Below, piece after piece: positions 1 through 13,370 of a DNA stretch of 64,000 nt (within the stretch, counting starts at the first letter, position 1; each line of letters opens with the position of its first letter). Source of the DNA: Pleurodeles waltl (taxonomy: Eukaryota > Chordata > Amphibia > Caudata > Salamandridae); NCBI RefSeq assembly GCF_031143425.1, contig NC_090451.1:664606575-664670574 (forward strand). Direction: 5' to 3'. Under the pieces are notes generated by a model. It was not told the origin of the DNA. It searched no databases and saw only the letters and a list, made by a program, of their open reading frames with translations. Both the position numbers and the translations under genes were made by a program.

Positions 1-2498
1 CGTGGTGGGAAAGGGCTGGGGTGGAGGGTGTTAAGGGTGACAAGGTTACAGGGAAGGATATACGAGTGGGTGTGTATCTCACCAAAGCAAGGCTCGAACT
101 GTGTTTTTTGGTGTGTAGCTTGGCGTTATACCAGAGGAAAAGGTGAGAGTACCCCCTGTACTGTGCCTGGGGAGGCACCATATTACGTGCAACTCTGAAG
201 CTTGCCGCAGCCTCTCCCGGTGGCTAGGCCGTCTCTATGTAGTTCACGTGCTCATCGGCTCCTCCCTGGTGGGAGCAAGCCAGGCTTACTCTGTGCCTGC
301 TCAATCCCCGCCCCTCCCCCCAAAACAAGCCCTCAGTAAGACCCCACTTCTCTAGGTAGAATGCACTGCTGTCTCTACACGTTTCCAGAGCCCATACAAC
401 CCCAGCCTCCCAAGCCCACCCAAGCCCGTCCACGAAGCCTGTCAGACTTGTGAGCGCCCTGTGCCCTCGCCCTGCTGCCCACCAGCATGTCTCAGCATAC
501 AATGGGCCGCAGCGTGTCTGGAGTCCGGAAGCAGAGTGCCTCATCAGAAGACGGCATGCGGTACAGAGGCCGGCAGTGAGGAAAGAAGACTAAGAAGAAA
601 GAAGACGGCAGTGAAAAAAAAAAAAAAAAAAAAGATGGCATGTAGAAAGAAGACGTCAGCGAAGAAAGAAAACGGTATTCGGAAAGAAAAAAGAAGTACC
701 TTCAGCGTCATAGCCACAGAAAGGACATTTGTCAGTCTCCAACAGGAAGTGACCGGAAGGAGTACTTGGTCTAGAAGCAACACAACAGCAAGAATGGCGA
801 AGACAACAGGAAGTGAAGCAGGACGGCATGCAAACGGCGTATTGGCCAATCGGAAGCACTTAAATCAGAGTGACTTTGGACTAAGTCAATGCTAAGTTCA
901 GTTAAGAGGCTGGTTCTAAGCCCCTTTTAAGTTTTTTTTTTTTTTTAACAATAGATTTTGCAAACAGCGCACAAGCAAAACCTAAAAGGAGCTGTGCAGA
1001 CACAGGAAAAGCAGTACATGAGTAAGAGGGTAATAATGAGTATTGGGTGAGAGCCAAAGATACCAGAGTAACAAAGCTTGGCGGGGAGGACACAAGAGAG
1101 CACAAGCAGCACATGAGGGAGACTGCAACACAGAGATTTTGGGACGGATGCCCAAGGAGGAAATAGAAGGAAATCCATGAACACCTAAGGAGCTTTTAAC
1201 CACAAGAAAAAAAGTAGTTTCCAAAACATGAGCTGTTGAGGGATACGAGTCAGCAGATCAAAAGGATGGAAAAAGAGGATATGGTCCATGACTGGGACAA
1301 AAAGAGGAACAGGGCAAATCAGCACAGACCAACAGATAAGAAACAAGCAAATGGGATTGGAAAATCAAGGCAACCAATGGTAAGTTAAAGGCGGGTGACA
1401 AATGTGACAAGATAAGAGCACAATGTAAAGGCCTGTTTGCAGAAACGAGTACTCGGAAGGATACAGTAGACAAGCAATGCTCTATCAGACAGACAAACTC
1501 AAACTGGACAGCCTAACACAAAGAGCCAGCAAATAGAAGGCAAGCAAATGTGAGCTACAAACACAAAGCCACTGGTTAACAGCAACTGGCGGAATGCACT
1601 CCCTTTCAGAATGCCCATAAGAAGTTGTTAGCAAACATTTGATACTCAATACGTTTAAAAGCAAGGACTGCATAGACCTGAATAAAGATATACCAAAATC
1701 TGGCCCATGATTACGGCCCATGCCTTCTTATCCTATCCACATTCACGCAGAACTACTGTTACTACATACTGAAATATCAACATCAGAATCATACTTGACC
1801 ATCCACTCATATTTCCCTCTCTTCTTCTGCTAAATCTCCAAGCTGAATGCTTACGCATACCCTTTCTGCAACATGCATGCAGAAGAATAAATTTACTGAA
1901 ATCCAGTGCTACAAAAACAAAATACTTAATTGAAAAGAAGGTGGATAACAGAAAATATATTACAGCTAATGGATTGAAATTGTTTCATTTGAATTTCTAA
2001 AGTGTAAGCATAAGTTAAAAACAATGGAGTAACAAAGTTACCAAGCATTGAATACTTTATTGCAAAATGTAATGTGATGGCCAACATGTTGTGCACCTGG
2101 GTGAGACTTATTTATGTGACAATGATGGGAAGAATTTACTGATCTCATTAATAATACTGACATTGCATCTTTCGACTCAGTGAGGCTCATACATAAACAA
2201 GGGTAAAACTGACTGGTAAATCATGTGGAGCCAACCTGGAATGAAGCTTCTAGGCATCATTCTTCAATCAAACTGGATTGACTCTGTGCAAGAAAGAATG
2301 ATCTGGAGACTGTATTACAAAGCAGACAACAGAAAAACTATGCTTTCTGACCACATACTCTTGCTGGGCTTGCACCTTGTAGTGCATTTTATGGAACTGC
2401 CAGAGTACCTCATTTTTAGCAGTTATTAAATCAGGATTTCTGACTTAGTCTTAACTTGTTTTAGGTCGAAGACTACCAGAAAGCACAACTGTCTGATT
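1..2498. other. Intergenic flank, no gene recognised
   Basis: No open frame here looks like a protein family, and I found no RNA gene. The stretch holds a purine-rich simple tract with an A20 run (614-633), a T run near 931-946, and AT-rich sequence without obvious structure. It lies left of the CpG island, so if a minus-strand neighbour of DAP3 exists, this could belong to its first intron. Confidence 0.5.
575..715. repeat. Purine-rich degenerate simple repeat with A20 tract
   Basis: The core GAAAGAAGACGGC recurs in degenerate form several times on the + strand and is interrupted by twenty consecutive A residues at 614-633. The short frames that cross it are lysine-rich low complexity and are not evidence of a protein. 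Confidence 0.6.
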
Positions 2499-2830
2499 GT
2501 GAAGATACTTATTGTGGGCATTCTTAAGGCTTCCAAGGGAATGCATTTCGCCCACTGCTTACCATTGGCTTTATGTCTTGCAAACCACATTTTCTGGCTT
2601 TGTTTTAGGCTGTCCAGCATGTCTTCGTCACTCCAGTGGAGCAAAGCTTGTTCACCATCACTCTTTGTATTCTTTCACAAGTCGTTCTTTCTGTATGCAG
2701 GGCTTTAAATTTGTTTCTTATGTTGTCACATTTGCTGTGCGTTCAAAGACAAAGGCCAAATGTCAGGCTCTGTCTTCCAAGAGAGCTTTCTCTAACTTCA
2801 AAGTGAGAGGATTTATATGACAATATTGCC
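2499..2830 (-). repeat. Fragment related to the internal region of the Ty3-type element at 14672-18162
   Basis: Several patches match 15420-15760 in the same order and orientation: a stretch around CCATTGGCTTT, another around TTTTCTGGCTTTG, and one around CTTCAAAGTGAGAG. Both copies lie upstream of the integrase C-terminal part when read on the minus strand. This is probably a truncated pol remnant of the same family, with no intact frame and no LTRs seen nearby. Confidence 0.5.
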
Positions 2831-3000
2831 AGGTACTGGGAAAGAAAAGTTTTTTTTCCCTAGCACACCACAAAATGTAAATGTGTAAATGAACTGTGCA
2901 AAAAATTCAGAATATATCAATTAGGAAAACACAAATGAGACATCTTTGTAATTTGCAAGTGTAGTGGAAACAAATATTTTAATACAATCAAAAATCAGTA

Positions 3001-3008
3001 CACTAGGT
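3001..3008. repeat. 8-bp target-site duplication, left copy (CACTAGGT)
   Basis: The octamer CACTAGGT directly precedes the left terminal inverted repeat of the hAT-type element and recurs exactly at 4181-4188 after the right end. Eight-base duplications are the hallmark of hAT transposition. Confidence 0.85.
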
Positions 3009-4180
3009 CAGTGGTTCCCAACCTTTTGATCCTGAGGATCCCCAATGAATCACTACTGGAAGCCAGGGACCCCCAAGCAATTTGTACAATTTACATTTCA
3101 AACATTAAAACAGTAATTCACAAAAAATACACAAACAAGAACACACCAAAAACATACTTAAATTACTACAGATATAATCATTTAATTATTTTATATTGAA
3201 AAAAATACGCAAAACTTGAAAACTTTTAATGGGAAGGTTGGTACTGCATCTTGGCAACTAACTTTTCAATGTTTGGTTTTATTTAGGAAAGCCGAATCCT
3301 CAGATTAGATTCTGCATTTCCCAAGGGATTTTGTTTTTTTATTTTTTAGGTACATTAGATCTAAGAAAGGCTTTTTCATATAATATGTGGTAGTAAAAGG
3401 AAGTAAAACAATAAGGGCCTCTCATCTGCCTATAGTCTCTCTTTCACGTGTATTTAATTTGTTTTATAGCACCTCTCATACCAGTGTAGGATGTCGGAGC
3501 ACTTTACAAGGGGACTGCAAGGTGTAGGATTTACATGTTATCCCTACTGGTAGGCATTTTCTAAGAGTGCTTGGTCTGGGGAAGCACAAACTCAGGATTC
3601 ATAACATTGGCCAGCGTTGACTTTATTATTAAAGTATTTCTAAGAAAGCAAACCTTGTTTTGCAGCATAAGGATAATGAAGGACGGGGAGAAAACATAAT
3701 TTTCTAATTTGTTCCATGCAGTTATTTGACGGCAGTTCATAGCTCACTGTGCTAGTAACTTATGACCAGTATAGTAACAAAAGAATCTATGTGACCAAAG
3801 CAGTAACCCACTGTGTTATGCACATAAAATACTTTTCTTTGCATGAAATGCGTTTTGCAGCAAGCATATTAACCATCTGTGCTGCCTTAGATGGGTCGAA
3901 ACTGCCAACAGACAAAACTCCCATCTCTCTCCAGCAGGTGCATTAATCACGAGAGTTATCTTGATGCGTTTATTTTTGCTGGAAAGCTGCTGGACGTACA
4001 AGGAAAATTGCTGTGCTTTTAAAGCTGCTGCACAAATAAAGGTAACAAATATAAAAACACATGTGTTTCTGTAGAGGCCCCAGCTGGTGGAAGAGCTTCC
4101 TGCCGGCCCAGGCCTGCAGACACCCTGGGAATGTGTCACGGACCCCTGGGGGTCCGTGGACCACAGGTACGGAACCACTC
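3009..4180. mobile_element. Non-autonomous hAT-type DNA transposon
   Basis: The element is 1172 bp long. It starts CAGTGGTTCCCAACC and ends GGTACGGAACCACTC, so the terminal ten bases are inverted repeats differing only at the outermost base. The ends have the CAGTGGTTC-type sequence usual for Charlie-like hAT elements. Perfect CACTAGGT duplications flank it. No transposase frame is visible, so it would have been moved in trans. The terminal 60-80 bases are richer in GC than the middle. Confidence 0.85.
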
Positions 4181-4188
4181 CACTAGGT
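4181..4188. repeat. 8-bp target-site duplication, right copy (CACTAGGT)
   Basis: Exact match to 3001-3008, directly after the right terminal inverted repeat. Confidence 0.85.
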
Positions 4189-4305
4189 GATGCCATTTCC
4201 ACACATTATCATTTCTGCGCGGTATAGTTTTATCAGTAAAGCTGTATATGCAAATGTAATGGTCATCTCAATTGGAAATGTGTTGTCTGTAATGGCAGTG
4301 TGCTA

Positions 4306-4655
4306 CCACACCAAGCATACTCCATTCTACACCATTCTACTCTAACACACTCTTCGCCCCTCCATTCCAATCTATACCACTCCACTGTAAACAACTCTAT
4401 GACACTCAATGCCACTTTACGGCACTCCACTCTGACATAATACTTTACTCCACTCTATGGTACTCCACTCAATTACATTCTGTGCCACTGCATTGACACT
4501 TTACTTCTATATGTGTCCCTCCACCTTATGACACTACTTTAATCTAAGTCATTCTACTACACTCTAGGCCACACCACTACTGTACACCTCTCTACGACAC
4601 TTCATTCAACTATATCCCCCTCCACTCTTCACCACACTCCTCTACACCATTAACA
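4306..4655. repeat. Degenerate tandem repeat, CACTCCACTCTA-like unit
   Basis: About 350 bp are made of imperfect units near 11-13 bp resembling CACTCCACTCTA on the + strand (for example around 4371, 4430 and 4456). The strand is strongly pyrimidine and A rich and almost free of G. It looks like a diverged minisatellite or satellite fragment; the exact period needs computation. Confidence 0.65.
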
Positions 4656-7600
4656 TTTATCTGTGCTGAACTCTGGTGTACAAAACACATTGGCCAAGAC
4701 CAGAGCTCTTGCATAGGCGAGACCTATTGGCTTTGCCAATGCTTGTTCATTCTACATATCGTCCCATAGTTTACAAGATGGCGACAAATCGCCACTCATC
4801 GGGTTTCCAACTCTATGTAGGACACAATGGGCTAACACTTTTGGTTACTGAAACCTAGAGCCTCTTCTAATGTAGAAGACATGACAATGACCTCAAAATA
4901 TTAGGACTACACATAAGAGGAGACATCATGAAAGAAGAAAATAAGAATAATCAGGGTGAACATTAGTGATCTGTATTGCTGCTGTCACATTATTATTTCA
5001 TTCATGTCGCCAGAAGTCCATAAGTTCATCTTTTTTTGTCTTTGATCAGGTCGTCTGTTAAAGCACAGAATGACGTCTGAAGGATTAGTGTAAAAGGTTT
5101 ATGGTCAGCAATAGGCATCTAGCCAAGGTTTGTTACGGATTACATATTAAAATATGCAAAAATAAAACTGCAGAATTCTTCAATTCACAATCGTTGCCTC
5201 TTTTCCAGTGGCCAAAACACTCTGTCTCCAAATTGTTTAATCTCTCCATCCACATTAGTGCAAACCCACAGTACTTCTGACTTACTATAGTTTTATCACT
5301 TCTAAACATATATTGATGTGAGGGTGAGGAAAGGCTATGACTCCCAAAGGGTCAAGATGGTCATCCTGTCACTCGAAGGTTAAAAGAAAAAAACCTCACT
5401 TCTCTAGTCTGAACCTTTTTAACTGGTTTATATATTCTGTCTTCTTCTATACGTGCAAGTTCAAAACAAAAGTATTTATTCAGAACAAGAGCACAGGCTG
5501 CAGTGAGATTCTATCATTTTTTATTGGCTTTGTACGCATGGTTTCAGTTACTTTTTTTAAAATTCCATTCAAGTTGGTGTGTTGACCAGTAACACTGTGG
5601 TAACATTCAATTTGGAATTTTGCACTTTAGCAATAATTGTACTGCGTGTTGCTACATTTATTTCACAGACCTGCTAAATATACAGTAGTTTGCATATGTA
5701 TTACAAACTAACAGAAGATCTTTCTTGCCATCTATTGCCCTGTCTCTCAAATATCCTTCCAGCAGAAAGGTTGGTCTTAGGCTTACTCAATACCTCTCCT
5801 AGGAAAATGTATTCACCAAATCTAATCCTGCTTCCATGCACTCCACAACGACAGAGTTCTCTCAAGTCTCTCATTTGATTAAAACACTATCACTTTTAAT
5901 TCATTGTTATCCTCCGTGACCTTTCTGCCATATTAGACAAGTTAAACAGTTCAATCCAACTTAATCTTCTTGCATCATTTACATAGCTCGCAATTGGTTC
6001 CCCTCATACCTCTCCTCACTTTCCTTGTGCCACGTTCAACCTTCACCCTCCCCCTTAATGTGGGCATTCCACTACATCTGGTTCTGTGCAATCTACGTTT
6101 CTCACTCTAGATCACTTTTCCTCAAGCATTACCTCATTATTCAGCATCCCTTGATCATCTATAGCAGATAATACATATTTTCTTTTAGTTTCCAGCAGTC
6201 TCATTGTCATACTCAAATGGGCTTCCGCCTGTTGCCCATATACCACTGGTTACAGTAAATGAGCTTATGTCTCTAATCTAAATTGATACCTTCTACTTTT
6301 CTGCATTGTTAAAATCTAACGTGTCCCCGGGCCAGCTTACTTCTGGATCCCCTTAATTCGTCATCTTGGAATGCATCTGTTTGAGATGGTGTGCAGAATA
6401 ATTTATCTCCCTAGAACCGCAACAGTCAGATTCTCACAGTTCAATATTAAAAATATGTACCTTTATCTCTCACTCTATGGTGACAAGTCATTTACTTATG
6501 TCTCTGATCTATGCCTCTTATCATTCTTCAACCCCTTACTGCTGAATATCTACACGTCCATTAGTGCAAAGATCATGTTAGCGAATGACCATTGCTTAAT
6601 TCATGTTATGTAGTATCCCTCCAATGGAGCTGTATTTGGGGTATACTGTTGCAAACTTCTGGGAACTTGGTCTGAATGTACATACCTCAATTGTCGGTCA
6701 TATGGCACATGACAACTTAGTGCAATAAGGTAGCCTGTTGTGAGAAGTAACTGCCCTAGATTCGTCATCCTTTGAAAGTCATTTGACAAATGTGCAATTT
6801 AAAGGCCCCATCAGGGAGGCTGTTCTGAGAACAGAGAACCCAAGGTATAAGTAAAGGGCTGATGAAAGAGGAGCTAAGGACACAGAAAGATATTGCTGTT
6901 GTGGTTCTCTCGGGTTTAGGTGGGAGGAGAGTCTACATTTGGAGACAGACTAGGCATTCTTCTATGGTCTGCATAGAGAGACATAGATCTGCATTCTTCT
7001 ATGGCCTTTTCAGGTGCCGAAGCCAAGCAGCACCCCTGAAATCATAGACAAGCCAGCTTCTTGTTGACAGCTATGTGCTATTTGCTGCTTAGAAGTTCGG
7101 GGAGACAAGATCTGCATGTTAAGGTTTGCTTATGGGCAGATTCCGGGAGAATGTACTGAGAGCAGAGAAAACCAAAGCAGCATGTTGCAGTGTCACAGTC
7201 CATTAACAGGACCCAATAAGTGTTACATCACTAAAGTTCTGCACCCTACAAGGTTTCTGTCCCACCAAGCTCTCCTCCCACAGTCCCAGACATTGCCACC
7301 ACCAGTAGGGCCTTAAAACATGGAACAATAAATTCAGCGGTCAACCAACTTGGGATATAGAGGTCCTGTTTAAATACACCACAGTCTGTCCTTGTTGAAC
7401 AAGGACCATTTAAACAATATACATAACACGGAAAGGTGTAAGAATGTGAATAAGCTTATGTGCCCTTTACCATCATGATGTGCTTAACTCTCTCATCCTT
7501 TCTAAGTGGCTCTGCACATAACCCCCCCCCCCCTTTACCCACCACATTCAACCACTGTGTGTCAATCACTCCATCTCTATGGAAAGACCAGCTATTGTAT

Positions 7601-8689
7601 CTACTTAAATAGCACATTATTTGAGGAGTGGGGGATGCAGAACTACAACTGTTGCCTTCTCCCACATTGACCCAACCCTGACATTAGTGATGGCTCAAAT
7701 TACACTGACGTTCATTTTTTATAAAAGCAGCATTCTCAGCTGGCAACAGTTATGCAGCTGAGTTGGCTGGACCCATAGAGTCTCTCATCAATACTCTATC
7801 ATACATATATCCATTTTCTCTTCTAAACTTTTATTCTTTTTGCCTTTTCCCATTCTCTGCTGTGCACTTATTTTCTTGCCTACCCGTTTTTCTACCCTCC
7901 TCTGTTAACTGCTCCACCCTCTTTGCACCTCGTCTGACCCGTACACACCTCTCTGCTTTTTCCCTTCTCTATGCTCGCTTCCATCGTTATCATTCTTTTC
8001 AGCTGACAATACCACCTCCGACTGAAAGAGGCGAATCTAGACTTTTAGATGTTTATGCCAAATATCACTTCCAGTAATGTCCGAACCTTTCAGCTCTGCA
8101 AAGCTCCCGACGCCAACATGCCTCCATCTATATCTGCACCTACAAACACTCTGTACTGCAGCCTACTTGGAAACTCACTAGTATGTGAAGAACGGAGCTT
8201 TAGAGCAGCCCCATTTCCATAAGACGGAACTCTATGCAAGACATCCCTATACACCAGTTTGTTCCTGCATAGCAGGTTTCGTTGCCCTCAAAACAAAACT
8301 ACTAGTAAGAAAGCAACCAATTTAATATGTAATGCCTTCCATCAATATTCGAAGCTTAACCAAATGACTTCCTGTGGAGTCTGTAACTGTACATCTTGCA
8401 ATAGCTCTGATTATGCCTCTCTTCCTAAGGGCAGCTCTCAGTTGGCAGAACACCTACTAGGCAATAATTGGAGGCATCATATGCACACCTGAGCATCAAA
8501 ACACCTACTTGGATAAGTGTTTGTCACTCAACGGCACATAAGGATCAAGCTATACTTGTGTACTGCACTACATTAACAGTACTCATAAGAAAACGTAACT
8601 TTTGTTATGCTTGCTACAATCAAAGCACAGACTGTCAAATCAGAGTTCAGCAAAGATTCCAATAATCATAACCACATGAAGAGGAGCAA
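4656..8689. other. Intergenic, nothing recognised
   Basis: AT-rich sequence without a recognisable gene. A motif near 4724-4749 reads, on the minus strand, CAAGCATTGGCAAAGCC and recurs near 21966, so part of this stretch belongs to a dispersed repeat. A C run (CCCCCCCCCCC) lies near 7520. A short phrase ATTCTTCTATGG is repeated at about 6957 and 6993. Confidence 0.5.
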
Positions 8690-10168
8690 TGAACAGCTGT
8701 AAATAGTGCAAGAATCCGGGCAGTTGTCAGGTTATTTGCTTAACCGTAGTAAGACACAAAATATTAATCGAAACATTGAGTTTCGCGATAGCAGAGTGGT
8801 AGAGGGGGTGTGTATTTGGGGGCTACTACGACCTCTGAGTTGGATCATTTAGAAGAAGAAAATCTAACTCCCATCATATAACCCTGCATAGAATGGACAA
8901 CTTACATTTAACTATTGTGGGTCTGTGTTACGTCGTCAGTATGATTGTATTGCCAAAAATGTTGTATTTTATTCGGGCCATACCTAGGGTTTAACAGTTT
9001 CTGGTTTAAAGACTTAGATAATATGCTCTCACGATTTATGTGGGCTTATTCTAAGGCTAGAAGAGATCTTAAATATCTGACTTTACCTAGAGAGAGAGGT
9101 GGTTGGGCACTACCAGACTTTAAACTATTATTGGGCAGCCACTCTTCAATATATGCAACCTCTCTTCAGTGGTTGGAGGGCAGTTCGGGGGAAATACCAT
9201 CTATTTATGAGGTCTTATTGGTGAAAGAAGCCAGAGGTTTACTACGGAGGCAGGTGGAACCCAGTTATTTTAAAAAAGTCAAATTTAAAAACCATCTATG
9301 GCGCCTATTGGGTTTGGGCACTGTTATGTAAAATAAAAAAACTAGGGCTGGGTGCGCTACAATCATTACACTTCACTACAGAGAAATCTAGTACGCCTGG
9401 ATATTTTTTAGAAGCTGACTAATTTTAGAATGGGTTTTTTTGCAGAGTCGGCTAATTTCCAACCACAGCACTACAAGACTATTTGATTTGTACTATACCC
9501 CGCGGTAAATCGTGAGGGGGGACAGAACGGCTGGCACTATATGTCACCAGTGTAAGTGTCCTACCACTGATATCATACATGTTTAGTACCTGTCTGGAGC
9601 TGTTGTGGAGAGGAATTGAAAATCCTTTGAGTTATCTTTGGGTATTCACGTGGAGATAACCCCTCAACGTTTAGTGCTTGGCATGCATAAAGATGTGGTT
9701 CCCAGCCATGTTCAGCAGTTTGTATTGAAAGCCATGGCAGTGGCCCGGCTTTGTATTGGGTCACTCTGGTTAGAAAAGGGGTCACTACCTTTACAGCAAT
9801 GACTAGCTTGATTTACAGCAATTTATAATTTGGAAAAGGCTCTGTATGATAGGACAAGCAAAAAATCTAGTCTGAAGGGAAAGTTGATCTGTGCCTTCTT
9901 TTTGGATTGGTGTGGGAATTTGCCAGTATGAGGGTTTATTCTGAAACTTAACTGCTTTTTTGTTAGTAGCGATTGATGAAATGTTATTATATTTGCTTCT
10001 CGCACAACAAATGTATTTTCTGCAGATTTTTTTCTATGTACTGAACTGGGGTTCTTATTTATTTTTTCTTTTGGTTGGCTCTAAGCTTTGTACGGTAAAG
10101 GCTATATCTGTGTGCTATATACATCTTTTTAGTTGTCAAATGTAAACAAAAACAATTTAAAAAAAAGA
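8690..10168 (+). mobile_element. L1-like LINE, 5'-truncated 3' fragment
   Basis: Broken frames encode the region after the reverse transcriptase palm of L1-type ORF2. Around 8710 a G-x-LSGY-x-LN-x-SKT block is readable, around 8943 an ILPKMLY-like block (here IVLPKMLY), and 9000-9160 reads as a helix, then W-A, then R-GG-ALPDF, the usual L1 series. Stops and frame changes show it is dead. The end is a short A-rich tract near 10143-10168. The remaining frame at 8945-9331 is one fragment of this. Family assignment rests on motif order. Confidence 0.8.
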
Positions 10169-12689
10169 TATTGAGAGTATTCTGTTCAACAGACAATGAG
10201 CTTGAACTAAAGGTAAACAGGTTTTGGATGGAGGAGGCGGCATGCTCCTGGTGCCAGTGTATTACTTTCACATCAAATACATGAATATCTTCCTCAGATA
10301 TTCAGGACGCTGACTGGTCGAAATTTATACAGAGAAAAAATTAGGGACTGTTTGAAGGGTAACGGAACTCACCAAAATATGGAATGGGTTGGTAAATTAT
10401 TTGTAAGTGGCAGGAGGCAAAGAAGCTAGTACAAGGGAAAAATTGAAGTGAACGGTAAAGAGCGTGAAGTGAACGGTGATGACAAACTAGAGTATAGCGT
10501 TGGCACGGCTAGTACTCGTGGGCAGTGCCATTGACGGGGCGGCTGGCACTACGTAATGCCCGGTGATCACTACAAGTTGAGGGGGGTGTGAGCGATAACC
10601 TGGAAAAGGCAGCCGTTCACCAATCACAACAAGCACAGCCCCCGCTGATGATACCACCCTCTGGATACTATGTGCTTGATGCGGCAACAACCTGTACCAA
10701 ACTGCGCGATGAGCCGTGGGGAGTCGGAGAACTAAACCCGGGGCCAGACAGGCGACCCTCGATGCATTGGTAGTACGCTGGGAGGGAGGGACGAAGAGGG
10801 CAGCTGGAGAGCCTATTTACCTTTTCCTTTTTCCCTCCTCCCCTGGAGACTGGGCTCGGTATCTGTGCAGTGTTGACACTGCCGAGGGGCGGGACCCGAG
10901 GCTCAAACCAGATAATCGGAGCCTGGTCTGAAGACAGGACTCTGAGCCACCGCCGACCTCTGGCGGCGCCCGGGGAGCCCCAAAGAGACAGCGACCTGAC
11001 AGGCGCACGACCCTAAAACCTACAGAGGGACGGGCAGGCGACGACTGAGTCTTAATCAGCCGAACACGAGTCATGGACCAGATCAAAGACCTGCATGCTG
11101 GGGCGACTCTTCAAAGTGGGGGCGAATCACCCCTTGTTGAAGTCGTTTATAAAAACGAAATTTATATCGATAAAGTATAAATAGCATTCATGTAGCGGGT
11201 GAAGCAGAGCACAAAATAAGGCTGCGCGCGGACCACCAGAGTAACACGGGGGAGGGAGGAGCGGAGTGAAAAGCATCACCGGTGGGACAACAAAACAGTA
11301 AAAACCTTTCACATCACCACAGACGATTAGAAACCACAGCCCCGTGCGTACATAGCGGAGCCACCGCTGGCGAAAAGTTATTGATGCCGATGGCACAGCA
11401 GGAGGCACGGGTGGCGAAGCAGTCGGACACCGCAGAAGGAAAGAGGGAACTATATTAACCCACAAAATAAAAACGTCGGATTTACAATCGAAACAACGTG
11501 CAGGGAGATTGGATGTTCGGGGCTGAAATGGAAAGAAGGGGGTCACGGTGTGAAAACGTGGCGATCAAATTACACAAGAGACAAAGGTCAAACAAGCAGC
11601 CTAGAGCTAGAAATGACAAGGATTTGGGCTAAACACGTCTGTTATGTTTGCATGGGCGGAGGTCAGGGGCGAGTTCGGGGATAAGGGCCGACGCACAGGG
11701 AAAGGGTGGGCAAGTGGCAAAGTCAGGCAGGAGCACTTACAGAAAATGAAAAGAAGTGGGAGTGTCCGGTACACGTGGTGATAACATTACGGGATAGGTG
11801 GGGGTGTAGGAGGCATAGGCGGAGCAGAGAGGTAGCCAAACAGTGTACGGGTGCACACAACCCATTGCGGGCATATACCACAAGGACAGGGGGACAGAGA
11901 ACGTTCCTTGAAAGAAGAGCATGTTAGATGAAGTATGAGACCAAGTGGTCTTGGTTATGGTTGCTCGAGTGAAATGACAGTGTTGGAGGGCAAGCATGTG
12001 CTTCGCTTGTTACCAAGGGCAGTGCTTTAAGTGGGACGGAACTGTCAGGTACAGAGTACATGCACTTCTCAGCAAAAACGAAATACTTTCAATTGGAGAG
12101 TGATACCGCTTCTAATAAGCGAGCGGGTCATTTTTCAATTTCAAGCTCTAAGTGAACCGGCAGGTAAAATGCAGCCACACTCGTCCTATTACGAAGGTGG
12201 GCAACGGTGACAGGTGGTACTGTACTGTTGATGGGTCCACGCAGAAGACGCAGGAGTTAAGTCATAACAAGTGGAAATAGAAGCCCAAATAAACACTGAC
12301 ACAGAGAGTTGTCAAATGGCAAGGAATGTGGTTGACAGGGAGTTGTTATGATGCACTGGGTGCAAACCAGCTTGCGGCTGAGAAGCTGAGGCACTCGCGT
12401 TTATGGGTGGTACAGGGAGCTGGTCATGCAGGGAGAATACGGAGCAGGTGGCCCACGTCCATAGTGACACAAGTACGTGGTTGTATCCCAAATCCACAGA
12501 TATAGATAGGAGCATGGAGAGGAAACAGGGGCCGCTAAAGAACGCGGTGACCCAGTAGTAGGGTGGTAGCCAGATGACGTACACAGAAAGGTGGCAGGTG
12601 TGTGTATCACAAGGTGCTGTCGAGGGACAGGGTGGCTGTCAGGTGACATTAGGGCTGTGAGGCGGTATACTTGACTGCTGGGAAGGGCA
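10169..12689. other. Intergenic, GC rising rightward, no gene recognised
   Basis: Base composition becomes more GC-rich from about 10480. A short frame starting with ATG at 11073 (about 35 codons) is open but matches nothing I know. I see no terminal repeats, tRNA or snRNA. Part of it could be an old retroelement 5' region, but that is a guess. Confidence 0.4.
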
Positions 12690-13180
12690 TGGAGAGAGAA
12701 CTCCCAATAACACGTAGCCCTCCCCTTCGACCTCTCCCCCAGCTCACCGTGCTTCGCTGCTCCAGGCCCGGCCCAGCCCCTCCTCTCGACTCTGATAATA
12801 ATATCACAAGATGGCGGCGAGGGGTCCCGGCCCTCGGGAGTCCCGGGAGCCCGGCCAGGCGGCCCCTCCTCCGCCCCCCGCCCGCGGCGGGTGTCTTGTT
12901 GCCGTTGACGCTCTCAGTCCCGCGCGCCACCAACCCGTCTGACGGCTGCTAGGCCGCGAGCTTCGCCCCACGACACGCTCCGCACACGTCACAGAGGCAG
13001 CGAAGCGGTAGCGCGCGAGCCCGAACCCAGCTGCTGCCCTCGCGCCCCCATCCTTCAGCCAGCGCGAGCCTGAGCAGCGCAAGCGGAGCCCACAATACCC
13101 CGCGGCCCCAACAACTTCACTCCGCAGCGCCACCGTGCGGACTAACGAACCTTCAAAACAAGGATGTAGGCGCAAGAACT
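12690..13180. promoter_or_regulatory. CpG island, probable promoter of a gene head-to-head with DAP3
   Basis: CpG dinucleotides are dense from about 12720 to 13150, in contrast to the CpG-poor surroundings. At 12810-12820 the string AAGATGGCGGC is the classic YY1 site found just inside many housekeeping promoters. It stands about 0.9-1.3 kb left of the DAP3 first exon. In human, DAP3 has a head-to-head minus-strand neighbour (YY1AP1, of the GON4L family). By analogy this island may drive such a gene leftward, but no coding exon of it is visible. Confidence 0.6.
12748..13100 (-). other. Candidate non-coding first exon on the minus strand
   Basis: On the minus strand a donor-like CACG|GTGAGC falls with its last exon base at 12748, at the left edge of the CpG island. 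Transcription starting inside the island would give a first exon of a few hundred bases that splices leftward out of the window. The right end is only approximate. No clear initiator codon in good context is present, which fits a 5'-UTR exon. This is an inference from composition and one splice motif. Confidence 0.3.
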
Positions 13181-13363
13181 GACTAAGGAGAGCTTAGTCC
13201 TTCCTCTGTGCCTAACACGTCGGACTGTAAACTTCTAAATTTAAAGGAGCAGCTAGCGCAGGCGCACACAGCTGAGCGTCATAATTGGCAGTCATATTGA
13301 GGTCAGGCAAAGCGACGTTGTCACTAGATCACGCTTACTATGGAAGCGTAGGTGTTGCCGCCC

Positions 13364-13370
13364 TATATAA
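13364..13370 (+). promoter_or_regulatory. TATA box candidate (TATATAA) between CpG island and DAP3
   Basis: CCCTATATAAACG lies about 80 bp right of an ATTGGCAG CCAAT-type motif (13285). Transcription to the right would begin near 13395. The sequence downstream shows no long reading frame. It may be an alternative start for DAP3, a non-coding transcript or chance. Confidence 0.25.

Noticed and set aside
461..895. A lysine-rich 144-residue open frame
   Set aside because: It is the translation of a purine-rich simple repeat with an A20 run.
12804..13175. Minus- and plus-strand open frames in the CpG island
   Set aside because: Stop-poor frames are expected in very GC-rich DNA; compositions are R/G/P/A-rich without motifs and starts are poor.
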